DNA of 40,858 bases from Candidatus Binatota bacterium (GTDB lineage Bacteria > Desulfobacterota > Binatia > UBA1149): positions 1 to 40,858 of the forward strand of contig DUBO01000056.1 in NCBI GenBank assembly GCA_012960245.1. Direction: 5' to 3'. Below the pieces are notes generated by a model. That model ran no database searches, had not been told where the DNA came from, and saw only the letters and a list, made by a program, of their open reading frames with translations. The position numbers and the translations under genes are program-made. This document shows, piece after piece, positions 15,765 to 23,273 of the stretch (the stretch's first letter is position 1; every line of letters begins with the position of its first letter).

Positions 15765-17850
15765 CAGCAAAAGCGACGCAACACCTGTTGGGGCGCCGGC
15801 CAGTGGGGCAGAACTGGCCCCGGAAGTAGGCGCCGAGGCCCTCGGGTCATTGCTCACCCTGGGAAAGAAGCAGGGCTTTGTTACCTACGAGGACGTCAAC
15901 GTCGTGCTCGGTGCGGGAAGCGAGGACGACCGTAGCGTGAGCGGCATCGAAAGCATGCTTGAGGCTCTGCGCAAAAACGACGTCCTGCTCGCCGACAATA
16001 CCAGCGAAGGCGAGCGCGCGGTAGCTGAGAGCAAGGCGGCCGCCAAGTCAGCCGCCAGCAAGACCGGCAAGAAGAAAGAAGTCGGGGCCAGCGATCGCGA
16101 GGGCGATGTCGACTACGTGCGCATGTACATGCGCGACATGAGCAACTTCAAGCTGCTCACCCGTGAAAAAGAAGTAGCCATTGCCAAGCGAATAGAGGCT
16201 GGCTCTAACCGATTGTTTGACCTTGTCTTTTCGTCTCCCTTTGGTCGCAACCGGGTGCGCGCGCTGTTGGAGCTGGTAGAGGCCGGCGATATTCGTGTTC
16301 GCTCGGTGGTCAAGCTGGTCGAACCCGATCTCGAGGTTTCGGGCGAGGTTTCGGGCGAAGGCGAAGGCGAGGGCGAGCAGGGTGCCGAGGGTGTCGTGGG
16401 CCTGGAGGCCGGATCCCAGGGCGATGATGCCCCGGATGATGATGCCCCGGATGATGATGCTGTAAACCTGGCCGCCGAGGTGGTGGCCGGTGATGAACTC
16501 GATGCCGAGGACGTGGCTGTTGAGCCCACTGCGGATGCCGAGGCCCCGGTTGGCGATGAGCCCGAAGAATTGGTAGCCAGCGAGGCAGCGTCGGAGGGCA
16601 TGGTCGCCAACGAGGGCGAGCAGGAGCTCAACCGGCAGCTCACAGTGTTGCTTAAGAAGCTCGTGCGCAAGGCCAACAGCATTGAGCGCAACCTCGACCG
16701 GGCCGACGGCAGTGACGACAAGGACCAGGAGCGCTTGCTGGCATCCGCACGCCGGCTCAACAACGGATTTCTCCAGGGCTTGCGCGACATTCCGCTGCAT
16801 AGCAGCCAGCTCAATTCGGTCGTAGAGGAAATCGCGACCGCGCGTTCGCGCCTGGGCCGGCGCCGGCGTCTGCTCGAGAAGGCGCGGCGTAAGACCGGGC
16901 GTGACCCCGAGCAGGTCGTAGAACTCGTGGGCAATCTAGGCAAGGGCAAGACCAGCGACCAGCGCATTTGTGGAACCCTGCGCTTGAGCGTCGAGGGTGC
17001 AATGAAGCTGGCCGTGGACATCGGCAAGTGCCAGGAGGAGACCTTGGAGATCATAGCCCTGACCGGGCTCACCGTTTCCGAGTTCGACGAGCTCTGGCGA
17101 AGCATCAACCAGGCCCGCGATGATACGACGACGGCCAAGACCGAGATGACCGAGGCCAACCTGCGCCTGGTCGTTTCGATAGCCAAGCGTTACAACAACC
17201 GCGGCTTGCAGTTTCTCGACCTCATACAGGAGGGGAACATCGGCCTGATGAAGGCCGTCGAAAAATTCGACTACAAGCGCGGCTACAAGTTCTCGACCTA
17301 TGCCACCTGGTGGATACGCCAGTCGATCACCCGAGCCATTGCCGACCAGGCGCGCACCATCCGCATCCCGGTGCACATGATTGAGTGGATCAACAAACTC
17401 ATCCGAGCCAAGCGGCAGTTTATCCTCGACCACGCCCGCGAGCCTTCGATCGAGGAACTGTCGGTCCTCATGGAGCTGCCCCCCGACCGGGTGCGCAAGG
17501 TGCTCAAGATCGCCAGGGAGCCTATTTCGCTTGAAACTCCCATCGGCGACGAAGAAGAGAGCAATCTCAGTGATTTTATTGAAGATAAGCGGGCTATCGC
17601 CCCCCCGGACATAGTGGTGAACAAGAACCTGCAGACGCATACGCGCAAGGTTCTGGCCACGCTGACCCCGCGGGAGGAGCAGGTGCTGAGGCTGCGATTT
17701 GGAATTGGAGAAAAAACCGACCATACCTTGGAGGAGGTCGGGGGACGTTTTTCCGTCACGCGCGAGCGAATACGGCAGATCGAGGCCAAGGCCCTGCGCA
17801 AGCTTCGGTTGCCCAGTCGCAGCCGTAAGCTCAAAGGGTTCGTGGGCTGA
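15754..17850 (+). CDS. rpoD: Primary RNA polymerase sigma factor (sigma-70)
   Basis: 698 residues from the ATG at 15754 (MASSSKS), within the end of dnaG. Region 1.1 (about 25-85), region 1.2 ([21 protein letters not shown], 120-140), region 2 ([13 protein letters not shown] to [10 protein letters not shown], 468-525, with the -10-melting aromatic residues), region 3 (540-620) and region 4 (TLTPREEQ to [16 protein letters not shown], 636-685, with the -35-binding helix-turn-helix) are all intact. Between regions 1.2 and 2 lies a long non-conserved region (about 150-460) with a very acidic core of GEG and DDAP repeats (195-240). It directs housekeeping transcription. Start choice follows the overlap; ccgga gives a weak Shine-Dalgarno. 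Confidence 0.97.
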   Translation: MASSSKSDATPVGAPASGAELAPEVGAEALGSLLTLGKKQGFVTYEDVNVVLGAGSEDDRSVSGIESMLEALRKNDVLLADNTSEGERAVAESKAAAKSAASKTGKKKEVGASDREGDVDYVRMYMRDMSNFKLLTREKEVAIAKRIEAGSNRLFDLVFSSPFGRNRVRALLELVEAGDIRVRSVVKLVEPDLEVSGEVSGEGEGEGEQGAEGVVGLEAGSQGDDAPDDDAPDDDAVNLAAEVVAGDELDAEDVAVEPTADAEAPVGDEPEELVASEAASEGMVANEGEQELNRQLTVLLKKLVRKANSIERNLDRADGSDDKDQERLLASARRLNNGFLQGLRDIPLHSSQLNSVVEEIATARSRLGRRRRLLEKARRKTGRDPEQVVELVGNLGKGKTSDQRICGTLRLSVEGAMKLAVDIGKCQEETLEIIALTGLTVSEFDELWRSINQARDDTTTAKTEMTEANLRLVVSIAKRYNNRGLQFLDLIQEGNIGLMKAVEKFDYKRGYKFSTYATWWIRQSITRAIADQARTIRIPVHMIEWINKLIRAKRQFILDHAREPSIEELSVLMELPPDRVRKVLKIAREPISLETPIGDEEESNLSDFIEDKRAIAPPDIVVNKNLQTHTRKVLATLTPREEQVLRLRFGIGEKTDHTLEEVGGRFSVTRERIRQIEAKALRKLRLPSRSRKLKGFVG
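16423..16460. repeat. 15-bp tandem repeat in rpoD
   Basis: gatgatgatgccccg occurs complete at 16435-16449, in a shortened form just before (16423-16434) and partly just after (16450-16460). It encodes the [13 protein letters not shown] run of the non-conserved sigma region. A second repeat, gaggtttcgggc, occurs twice about 100 bp upstream. Confidence 0.7.
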
Positions 17851-17865
17851 AACGTTCCTCGTTTC

Positions 17866-17942
17866 GGGCCCATAGCTCAGTTGGTTAGAGCAGTGGACTC
17901 ATAATCCATTGGTCCCAGGTTCGAGTCCTGGTGGGCCCACCA
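17866..17942 (+). tRNA. tRNA with CAU anticodon, probably tRNA-Ile2 (lysidine) rather than Met
   Basis: 77 nt including an encoded CCA form a full cloverleaf: acceptor gggccca/tgggccc, D arm gctc/gagc, anticodon loop ctCATaa, variable loop tggtc, T loop ttcgagt. The anticodon CAU could be elongator Met or Ile2. The acceptor has C4-G69 and C5-G68, positive determinants for TilS, which converts the C to lysidine for reading AUA. The anticodon stem has G29-C41, not the U29-A41 of E. coli tRNA-Met. The lack of a C1-A72 mismatch excludes initiator Met. It starts 15 bp after rpoD. Confidence 0.9.
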
Positions 17943-17976
17943 CTGGTTTTATGGCGACTGGTCTATCAGAAGTATA

Positions 17977-18690
17977 TTGACGTCAGAGCTCAAAAAACTC
18001 TATGAACTACAGAAGACCGACAGCGGTCTTGCCGAACAACGCCGCGAGGTCGATCGCCACGAAGGCGCCCTGGCGTCGCGTCGCGGGGCGATAGCCGAAT
18101 GCGCGCAGCGCGAGAGCGCGGTGGCAGCCGAGCGAGCCGCGTTGGTGCACCGGCGGGCCCTGCTCGAGCGCGAACTCGAAGATCTCAACTCCAAGCTGCG
18201 CGAGCGTAAGCAACGCCAGAACACAGTGGCCTCTGCAAGGGAGTTTGACGCTTCGAAGATCGAGCTTCGCGACCTCTCCCGCGACATAGAAGGACACGAA
18301 GAGCAGCTGTACGAAATCGAGGTCGAGATCGAGAAGGTCGAGGCCCGCTTGCTCGTGCATCGGAAGGAGCGCGAGGATCTGGAGCAGGCCGACCACAGGC
18401 AGGTCGAGGACGAGGGCGGGCGCATTGACGAATTGCGTGCGATTCTGGAAAAGGCAGCCGAGGAAAGACAGCTCGTGACTGGTGCCATCGAGGCGTCGGC
18501 GCTTAAGCGCTACGAGACCGTGCTCAAGCGCGGTGCCGGGCTGGCCGTGGTCGAAGTGGAAGGCGAAGCCTGCAAGGGCTGCCACGTGCGCATACCGCCG
18601 CAGGTGCTCATCGATATCCGGAGCTCACGTTCGATTAACCACTGCCCCAGCTGTCAGCGCATTCTTTTTCTGGTCTCACCGGAGGACTGA
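17977..18690 (+). CDS. Coiled-coil protein with C4-type zinc ribbon
   Basis: 237 residues. The start is the TTG at 17977; the upstream ATG at 17951 is in another frame and stops at once. Residues about 5-175 form a long Glu/Arg/Leu-rich coiled coil (heptad-like ELEDLNSKLRERKQR, ASKIELRDLSRDIEG). The C-terminus holds a zinc ribbon: C199-K-G-C202-HVRIPPQV and C223-P-S-C226. This family (CT398/Cdsz-like, often beside rnpB or a GTP cyclohydrolase homologue) is widespread but of uncertain function, possibly an RNA or nucleic-acid-associated scaffold. It lies between the tRNA and the RNase P RNA gene. Confidence 0.88.
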   Translation: MTSELKKLYELQKTDSGLAEQRREVDRHEGALASRRGAIAECAQRESAVAAERAALVHRRALLERELEDLNSKLRERKQRQNTVASAREFDASKIELRDLSRDIEGHEEQLYEIEVEIEKVEARLLVHRKEREDLEQADHRQVEDEGGRIDELRAILEKAAEERQLVTGAIEASALKRYETVLKRGAGLAVVEVEGEACKGCHVRIPPQVLIDIRSSRSINHCPSCQRILFLVSPED

Positions 18691-18712
18691 TCCCTATCCG
18701 CATACGCGGGGC

Positions 18713-18742
18713 TGGACAGCGGGGGGCTTTCCGTTGTATGCA
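18713..18742 (+). promoter_or_regulatory. Candidate sigma-70 promoter of rnpB
   Basis: tggaca (18713-18718) matches the -35 consensus at five of six bases. tatgca (18737-18742), 18 bp later, matches the -10 at three, including the first T-A. A start about eight bases downstream would fall at 18749-18751, exactly where the RNA P1 helix begins. The position fit is the best argument. Confidence 0.4.
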
Positions 18743-18750
18743 GTCGGTGA

Positions 18751-19123
18751 AACGGAGCTGGCCGGGCAGTCGCTCGCGTCTCGTACGCGGGAGGAAAGTC
18801 CGGACTCCTCAGGGCAGGGTGGCCGCTAACAGCGGCCCGTCGCGAGGCGGGGAAAGTGCAACAGAAAGTAAACCGCCCCGGCCAAGGCCGGGGTAAGGGT
18901 GAAACGGTGAGGTAAGAGCTCACCAGGCCCGTCGGTAACGGCGGGTGCTTTGTAAACCCCACCTGGAGCAAGACCAAATAGGGGGGCGGACGGCCCGTCC
19001 TTTGCCCCTGGGTAAGGTCGCACGAGCCGCCGGGCAACCGGCGGCCCAGATGAATGACTGCCCCGAGCACCGCCTTTACGGGTCGGTGTTCGGACAGAAT
19101 CCGGCTTACAGGCCGGCTCCGTT
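18751..19123 (+). ncRNA. rnpB: RNase P RNA, bacterial class A
   Basis: This is the catalytic RNA of RNase P, which cuts the 5' leader from tRNA precursors. The universal core is plain: gaggaaagtccggactc (CR-I, near 18790), acagaaagtaaaccgcc (CR-II/III region near 18858), gagctcaccagg, and near the 3' end agatgaatgactgcc and acagaatccggctta (CR-IV/V). The ends were set by the P1 helix: aacggagctggcc (18751-18763) pairs with ggccggctccgtt (19111-19123) with a single G-U. A run of T follows at once. About 373 nt is normal for type A. The protein partner rnpA is not in the window. Confidence 0.96.
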
Positions 19124-19129
19124 TTTTTC
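19101..19129 (+). terminator. Probable rnpB terminator
   Basis: ccggc (19101-19105) and gccgg (19112-19116) can form a short hairpin, followed by ctcc and a run of seven T (19122-19128). The same sequence forms the 3' strand of P1, so termination and folding would compete. The T-run then continues as a pyrimidine-rich stretch. Confidence 0.45.
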
Positions 19130-19280
19130 CCCTTTCTTTCCTGCCCCCCCCCTGTGACTGAGCGGCCCGGGCCTGCCGGCAATTTTTTTTCCCCACAGTG
19201 GCCCACTCTCTAACAAAGCGAATACACTTAGCTTTCGCGTTTGGGAAAAACCGTTACGAGCACAAGCCAGAGAAAACCAC

Positions 19281-19310
19281 TTGCCTTCCGGTGTTGAAGT
19301 GGGATAGAAA
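19281..19310 (+). promoter_or_regulatory. Candidate promoter for mraZ and the dcw cluster
   Basis: ttgcct (19281-19286) resembles -35 (TTGACA, four of six) and tagaaa (19305-19310), 18 bp later, resembles -10 (four of six). The MraZ-type operator repeats overlap and follow it, as expected for an autoregulated promoter. The match is moderate, and other start sites in the 300-bp gap are possible. Confidence 0.35.
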
Positions 19311-19343
19311 CGGAACTTGTGGGTGGTTGTGGGGCTGTGTGGG
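19299..19343 (+). promoter_or_regulatory. MraZ operator: phased GTGGG repeats
   Basis: GTGGG occurs at 19299, 19319, 19329 and 19339: three copies at exact 10-bp spacing plus a fourth one further period upstream, with the slot at 19309 degenerate (aacgg). MraZ of E. coli binds direct TGGG-containing repeats spaced by one helical turn upstream of its own gene, and this array lies about 90 bp before mraZ. It is therefore very likely the autoregulatory operator of the dcw cluster. The rest of the 19130-19428 gap shows no gene. Confidence 0.75.
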
Positions 19344-19428
19344 GAAAGGTCTCCTTGGTTGGAATCGGTCGGGGGCTGGAATGTGGACAATCTCTCGGGA
19401 GGTTGGCCACCCACGTTTTTTTTGACTC

Positions 19429-19878
19429 ATGTTCAGAGGCACGTTTGCACACTCAATCGACGACAAGGGGCGCATTGCGATCCCCCGTCGTTTTCGTGAG
19501 CAGCTTGCCCAGCTGGGCGACAGCGCGGTAGTACTGACCAGGGCCCTGGACTCCAGGTTCAGGTGCCTTGATCTGTACCCGCTCAGCGAGTGGGCGCGCC
19601 TGGAGGCCCGCCTGGGCGAAATGCCGCCCTTCGAGTCGAGGACCGTCGATTTCAAGCGCCTCTACGTTCATCCCGCCCAGGACCAGCAGATCGACGCCCA
19701 GGGGCGGGTGCTGGTGCCCGCGGAACTCCGGGATTACGCGGGCCTGGCCAAGGAAGCCGTTTTTACCGGCGACCTGCAGAAGTTTCAGCTCTGGAGCCAG
19801 CCCGACTGGGAAAACGGCCGTCGCCAGCTCGACGAGGCCAGGCAGGATCCCTCCTTCTTCGGCGATTTTTCTTTCTGA
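19429..19878 (+). CDS. mraZ: Transcriptional regulator MraZ
   Basis: 149 residues, the usual length. Two SpoVT/AbrB-like repeats are seen, each with the family signature: MFRGTFAHSIDDKGRIAIPRRFR (1-23) and QDQQIDAQGRVLVPAELRDYAGL (about 84-106). MraZ forms a ring that binds repeats upstream of the dcw cluster and represses it. The ATG at 19429 is forced by an in-frame TGA two codons upstream (19423), yet no Shine-Dalgarno is within reach: the bases before it are a T-run and gactc, with gggagg only 27 bases upstream. It is the first gene of the cluster and is separated from rsmH by 135 bp. Confidence 0.96.
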   Translation: MFRGTFAHSIDDKGRIAIPRRFREQLAQLGDSAVVLTRALDSRFRCLDLYPLSEWARLEARLGEMPPFESRTVDFKRLYVHPAQDQQIDAQGRVLVPAELRDYAGLAKEAVFTGDLQKFQLWSQPDWENGRRQLDEARQDPSFFGDFSF

Positions 19879-19909
19879 ACTCCCCTCGAAACAGCGAAGA
19901 ACAGTTGTG

Positions 19910-19956
19910 CGCGCCCTGGGGGCGCGGGGCTTAAAACTGTACACCGGTGTTATAGA
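19910..19956 (+). promoter_or_regulatory. Hairpin and extended -10 promoter candidate between mraZ and rsmH
   Basis: cgcgccc (19910-19916) pairs with gggcgcg (19920-19926) around a three-base loop, without a U-tract. It is followed by TGTTATAGA (19948-19956), which matches an extended -10 (TGnTATAAT) except for one base; no good -35 is seen. A second promoter for rsmH and the following genes is plausible. Confidence 0.35.
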
Positions 19957-20013
19957 CTGGGGGGCAGTGGCCTATCGACCCGCCGGGCAGCCTGCGGTCT
20001 CGGGTGAGCGCAG

Positions 20014-21003
20014 TTGAACGACGAGAGTTTGAATATCGGCACCCACACGCCCGTCATGATTGATGAGGTTATGCAGGCGCTGGGCTTGCGGCCGGGTTGT
20101 AGGGCGCTCGACCTGACACTGGGAGAGGGTGGCTTTACCCGCCGCCTGCTCGAGGCTTGTGGGCCCGGTGGCGAGGTGCTGGCGATGGACCGCGACCGCG
20201 AGGCGGTTGAACGCGCCCGGGCCGGGATGGCGAGCGAGGCTGGCCACCTGCACCTGGTGCACGACAGCTACTCGCTGGCGGCTGAGCAGCTGGCGCGATT
20301 GGGGTGGGATGATGGAGTGGATGCGGTGGTAGCAGACCTGGGATTATCCAGCGTACAGCTGGACGACGCCGAGCGCGGATTCAGTTTCAGCAAGGACGGC
20401 CCGCTCGACATGCGCATGGACCGTTCCACCGGCGCCACCGCAGCCGACCTGCTCAACGAACTTTCCGAATCCGAATTAGCCGATATCTTTTACCAGTACG
20501 GCGAGGAGCGTAAATCGCGCAGGGTGGCCGCCGCCGTGGTGCGCAAGCGAGCGCTGTCGCCTTTTGCGCGCACCTCGGACCTGTCCCAGGCTGTGCGCGA
20601 GGCGGGGCTGCGCGGCCGCCCGGGGCACGACCCGGCCACGCGCACTTTTCAGGCGCTGCGCATAGCGGTCAACCGCGAGCTCGACGAACTCACGACCCTG
20701 CTCGACCAGGGTTGGGAGCTGCTCAGGCCAGCCGGCCGCATGGCGGTGCTCTCCTACCACTCGCTCGAAGACAGGATAGTGAAGAGGACTTTCCGGCAGT
20801 GGTCGGCTGACTGCCTGTGCCCGCCCGACCTACCGGTGTGCAACTGTGGCTGGCAGGCGCGTACTCGCCTGCTCGGCAAGCGCCAGGTCGCCGGCAGCGA
20901 CGAGATAGAGCGCAATCCCCGCGCCCGCAGCGCCGGCCTCAGGGTTGTTGAGAGAATAACGGAGCGGAGCACGACCGCGGAGACAACCGGTGGCACGGCG
21001 TAA
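20014..21003 (+). CDS. rsmH: 16S rRNA (cytosine1402-N4)-methyltransferase RsmH
   Basis: 329 residues. It methylates N4 of C1402 in 16S rRNA. The family start HTPVMIDEVMQAL, the SAM loop LDLTLGEGGFTRRLLEA, ADLGLSSVQLDDAERGFSF and the C-terminal SYHSLEDRIVKR are all present. The start is the TTG at 20014, preceded by gggtgag; an in-frame TGA at 20005 excludes anything earlier, and a second TTG at 20029 is possible. The 3' end overlaps ftsL by 14 bp. Confidence 0.96.
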   Translation: MNDESLNIGTHTPVMIDEVMQALGLRPGCRALDLTLGEGGFTRRLLEACGPGGEVLAMDRDREAVERARAGMASEAGHLHLVHDSYSLAAEQLARLGWDDGVDAVVADLGLSSVQLDDAERGFSFSKDGPLDMRMDRSTGATAADLLNELSESELADIFYQYGEERKSRRVAAAVVRKRALSPFARTSDLSQAVREAGLRGRPGHDPATRTFQALRIAVNRELDELTTLLDQGWELLRPAGRMAVLSYHSLEDRIVKRTFRQWSADCLCPPDLPVCNCGWQARTRLLGKRQVAGSDEIERNPRARSAGLRVVERITERSTTAETTGGTA

Positions 21004-21331
21004 AGCGAAACGGGGTAAAATCGGCGCCTGGTGGGCGCGGCGGGCCTTTGACCCTGCCTCTGCCGGTACGCGCGTGCGCCTGGCCGTGGCCGCGGCGCTG
21101 GTGCTCGGCGCGGGACTGTCGCAGGTGATGGTGCGCGCCAAGGTTATGGATCTCGGCTACGCGATCGAAAGCACGCGCGGGCTGATCGACGAGCTGGGTC
21201 ACGAGCACACGCGGCTCAGGGTAGCCGTGGACCGCGAAAGCGGCTTCGAACGCATGCGCAATCGCGCGGACGACGAACTGGGGCTGAAACCGCGCGTGGG
21301 GCGCAGCAGGGAAATGAATGACAGACCGTAG
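20990..21331 (+). CDS. ftsL: Cell division protein FtsL-like
   Basis: 113 residues starting with GTG at 20990. A basic cytoplasmic N-terminus (MARRKAKRGK) precedes one transmembrane segment (about 29-50) and a periplasmic coiled-coil-like stretch (YAIESTRGLIDELGHEHTRLRVAVDRE), the topology of FtsL. It ends ADDELGLKPRVGR, like the 'A.. .GL.. P' end of FtsL/LysM-type small division proteins. FtsL joins FtsB and FtsQ to activate FtsWI. Sequence conservation in this family is low; identity rests on topology and on its place between rsmH and ftsI, overlapping both. Confidence 0.85.
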   Translation: MARRKAKRGKIGAWWARRAFDPASAGTRVRLAVAAALVLGAGLSQVMVRAKVMDLGYAIESTRGLIDELGHEHTRLRVAVDRESGFERMRNRADDELGLKPRVGRSREMNDRP

Positions 21332-23273
21332 TAGATTTGGGCGTCGACTCGCGTTCGTGGGTTCCTGCCTCGGAATTTTTGCCGTGGCGCTGTTCGCCAG
21401 GATGTTCACTCTCACCGCCCTGGAGGGCGAGCGACGCGCCGACAAGGCGCAGCGCATGACCTGCTCAGAGACCGCCCTGGTGTCGTTTCGCGGGCGTGTC
21501 GTCGATCGCAACGGCGCCACCCTGGCCGCGAGCCTGTCCACGCGCAGCATTTCGCGCAGCAGCACCAAGTACCGCTACGATCCGTCCCACGCCGCCCTGC
21601 TGGCGCCCGTGCTGGGCCTCGAACGCGGCCGCGTGGACGGACTGCTCAAGGGCAAGCCGGGCAAGTTCCAGTGGCTGGCGCGCAGGGTGAGCCTCGACGT
21701 GGCAGCCGCCGCGAGCCGACTGGGCATTGCCGGACTCGAAGTCCATACTTCGCAAAGCGAGATACAGCGCCGAATTTACCCCCAGGGCCGCCTTGCCTCA
21801 CACGTGGTCGGCCACACCAACAGCTACTCCAGGGCCATGGAAGGCGTGGAGCTGGAGTTCGACGAGTACATAAAGGGCAAGCCGGTCAGCGTCCGGGTCT
21901 GCCGCGATATACACAAGCGACCGTTCTACAACGAGAGCGATCTCGCCGGCGTCAACTGGGGCGATACCGTACAGCTCACGCTCGACTCCAACCTGCAGAG
22001 CATCGCCGCCCGCGAGTTGGCGGCCGCGCTCGAGGAGTTCGACGCGCAAAGCGGGAGCGTGGTCATCGTGGAGCCTTCAACGGGCAACGTACTGGCCATG
22101 GTCAGCCTGCCCGACTACGACTCCAACAGCCCCTGGCTGTCGGACCCGGCCGATCGGCGCAATCGGGCAGTCACCGACAACTTTGAACCCGGGTCAACGA
22201 TGAAGCCTTTCCTGGTGGCGGCTGCACTCGACTCGGGTGTCGTCAGCGAGGAAGACAGTTTTTTCTGCGAGGATGGGCTCTGGCGCTATGGTGGCCGCCC
22301 CATACACGACTACCACCCGCACGGTGACCTGCTGGTGCCCGAGATCATCAAGTACTCGAGCAACATCTGCTCGGCCAAGATCGGTGTCGAGCTGGGCGCC
22401 GAGCGCCTGCACGACTACCTTGAGCGTTTTGGCTTCGGGTCGCGCAGCGGCGTGAGGTTACCCGGCGAGGTGAGCGGACAGCTCGCGGCCGCCGCTTCGT
22501 GGCGGCCGGTGCGCTTGGCCAACATCAGCTTTGGACAGGGGATGGGGAGTACGGCCCTGCAGTTGGCGGTGGGCTACGCCACGCTGGCTAACGGCGGCGT
22601 GCGCATGAAGCCGCGCCTGGTCAAGACAGTGGTAGCGGCAGACGGCACGGTGAAGGTACCCGACGAGACTGTCGTGGAGGGCAGGGCGGTGAGCAAGCAG
22701 GTGGCGGCCAGTGTCACTGCCATGCTCGAGTCGGTGGTCGAACCAGGTGGCACGGCTCTCAGGGCGGCGGTTGACGGGGTGCGGGTGGCCGGTAAGACCG
22801 GTACCGCGCAGCAGATAGGCGAGGATCGTACTTATGCCAACGGCTGGTGGGCGTCGGTGTTTGCCGGCTACCTGCCCGCCGACAACCCGCGTCTGGCCAT
22901 GGCCGTGGTGGTTAACCGGCCGGTGCGCAATCACTTCGGCGGCGTGGTCTCCGCGCCGGTGTTTCGCCGCATAGCCGAGTCGGGGCTCGATTATCTCAAG
23001 ATCCGTCGCGACCAACCCCGCGAAGAAAAACCTGTGATGGTTCGCTTGCGCCGGCGCGTGCGTCCGCAGGCCGAGCAAGCGGGGGGCAAAGACCTCATGC
23101 CCGATCTCGAGGGCCTCAGCATGCGTTCGGCGTTGCACATGCTCGACGGATGCGATTGCGATATAGCGGCCTCGGGCAGCGGCTACGTGGCCGACCAGCA
23201 ACCCGCGGCCGGCACCCGCCTGGCGGCGGCCACACCGGTGCGGTTGCAACTTCTTCCGGAATTGCAACCTTGA
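21318..23273 (+). CDS. ftsI: Septal peptidoglycan transpeptidase FtsI (PBP3) with PASTA domain
   Basis: 651 residues. An N-terminal membrane anchor (about 11-34) is followed by the class B dimerisation domain (RGRVVDRNG at 58-66; VEGVELEFDEYI-like hinge near 176-185) and the transpeptidase domain with S293-T-M-K296 (active-site Ser), S347-S-N349 and K493-T-G-T496. A C-terminal PASTA domain (about 592-651, MPDLEGLSMRSALHML) is added. FtsI cross-links septal peptidoglycan together with FtsW. The ATG at 21318 overlaps ftsL by 14 bp. The PASTA tail is absent from E. coli FtsI but known in SpoVD-like and some deltaproteobacterial proteins. The stop TGA overlaps the TTG of murE. Confidence 0.95.
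   Translation: MTDRSRFGRRLAFVGSCLGIFAVALFARMFTLTALEGERRADKAQRMTCSETALVSFRGRVVDRNGATLAASLSTRSISRSSTKYRYDPSHAALLAPVLGLERGRVDGLLKGKPGKFQWLARRVSLDVAAAASRLGIAGLEVHTSQSEIQRRIYPQGRLASHVVGHTNSYSRAMEGVELEFDEYIKGKPVSVRVCRDIHKRPFYNESDLAGVNWGDTVQLTLDSNLQSIAARELAAALEEFDAQSGSVVIVEPSTGNVLAMVSLPDYDSNSPWLSDPADRRNRAVTDNFEPGSTMKPFLVAAALDSGVVSEEDSFFCEDGLWRYGGRPIHDYHPHGDLLVPEIIKYSSNICSAKIGVELGAERLHDYLERFGFGSRSGVRLPGEVSGQLAAAASWRPVRLANISFGQGMGSTALQLAVGYATLANGGVRMKPRLVKTVVAADGTVKVPDETVVEGRAVSKQVAASVTAMLESVVEPGGTALRAAVDGVRVAGKTGTAQQIGEDRTYANGWWASVFAGYLPADNPRLAMAVVVNRPVRNHFGGVVSAPVFRRIAESGLDYLKIRRDQPREEKPVMVRLRRRVRPQAEQAGGKDLMPDLEGLSMRSALHMLDGCDCDIAASGSGYVADQQPAAGTRLAAATPVRLQLLPELQP

Noticed and set aside
16113-17186. 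Minus-strand frame of 357 codons opposite rpoD
   Set aside because: Ser/Arg-rich artefact of codon bias in rpoD; no start context and no family.
17951-17980. ATG at 17951 as start of the zinc-ribbon protein
   Set aside because: It is out of frame with the conserved protein and reaches a stop after nine codons; the TTG at 17977 is the only start that keeps the N-terminus.
18654-19206. Frames on both strands across the RNase P RNA gene
   Set aside because: The RNA is unmistakable by its conserved core and P1 pairing; overlapping frames are chance products of its GC content.
19299-19343. Regular short repeats considered as a CRISPR remnant
   Set aside because: The repeat unit is only 5 bp at 10-bp spacing, directly before mraZ, which fits an MraZ operator; no spacer-repeat structure or cas gene exists.
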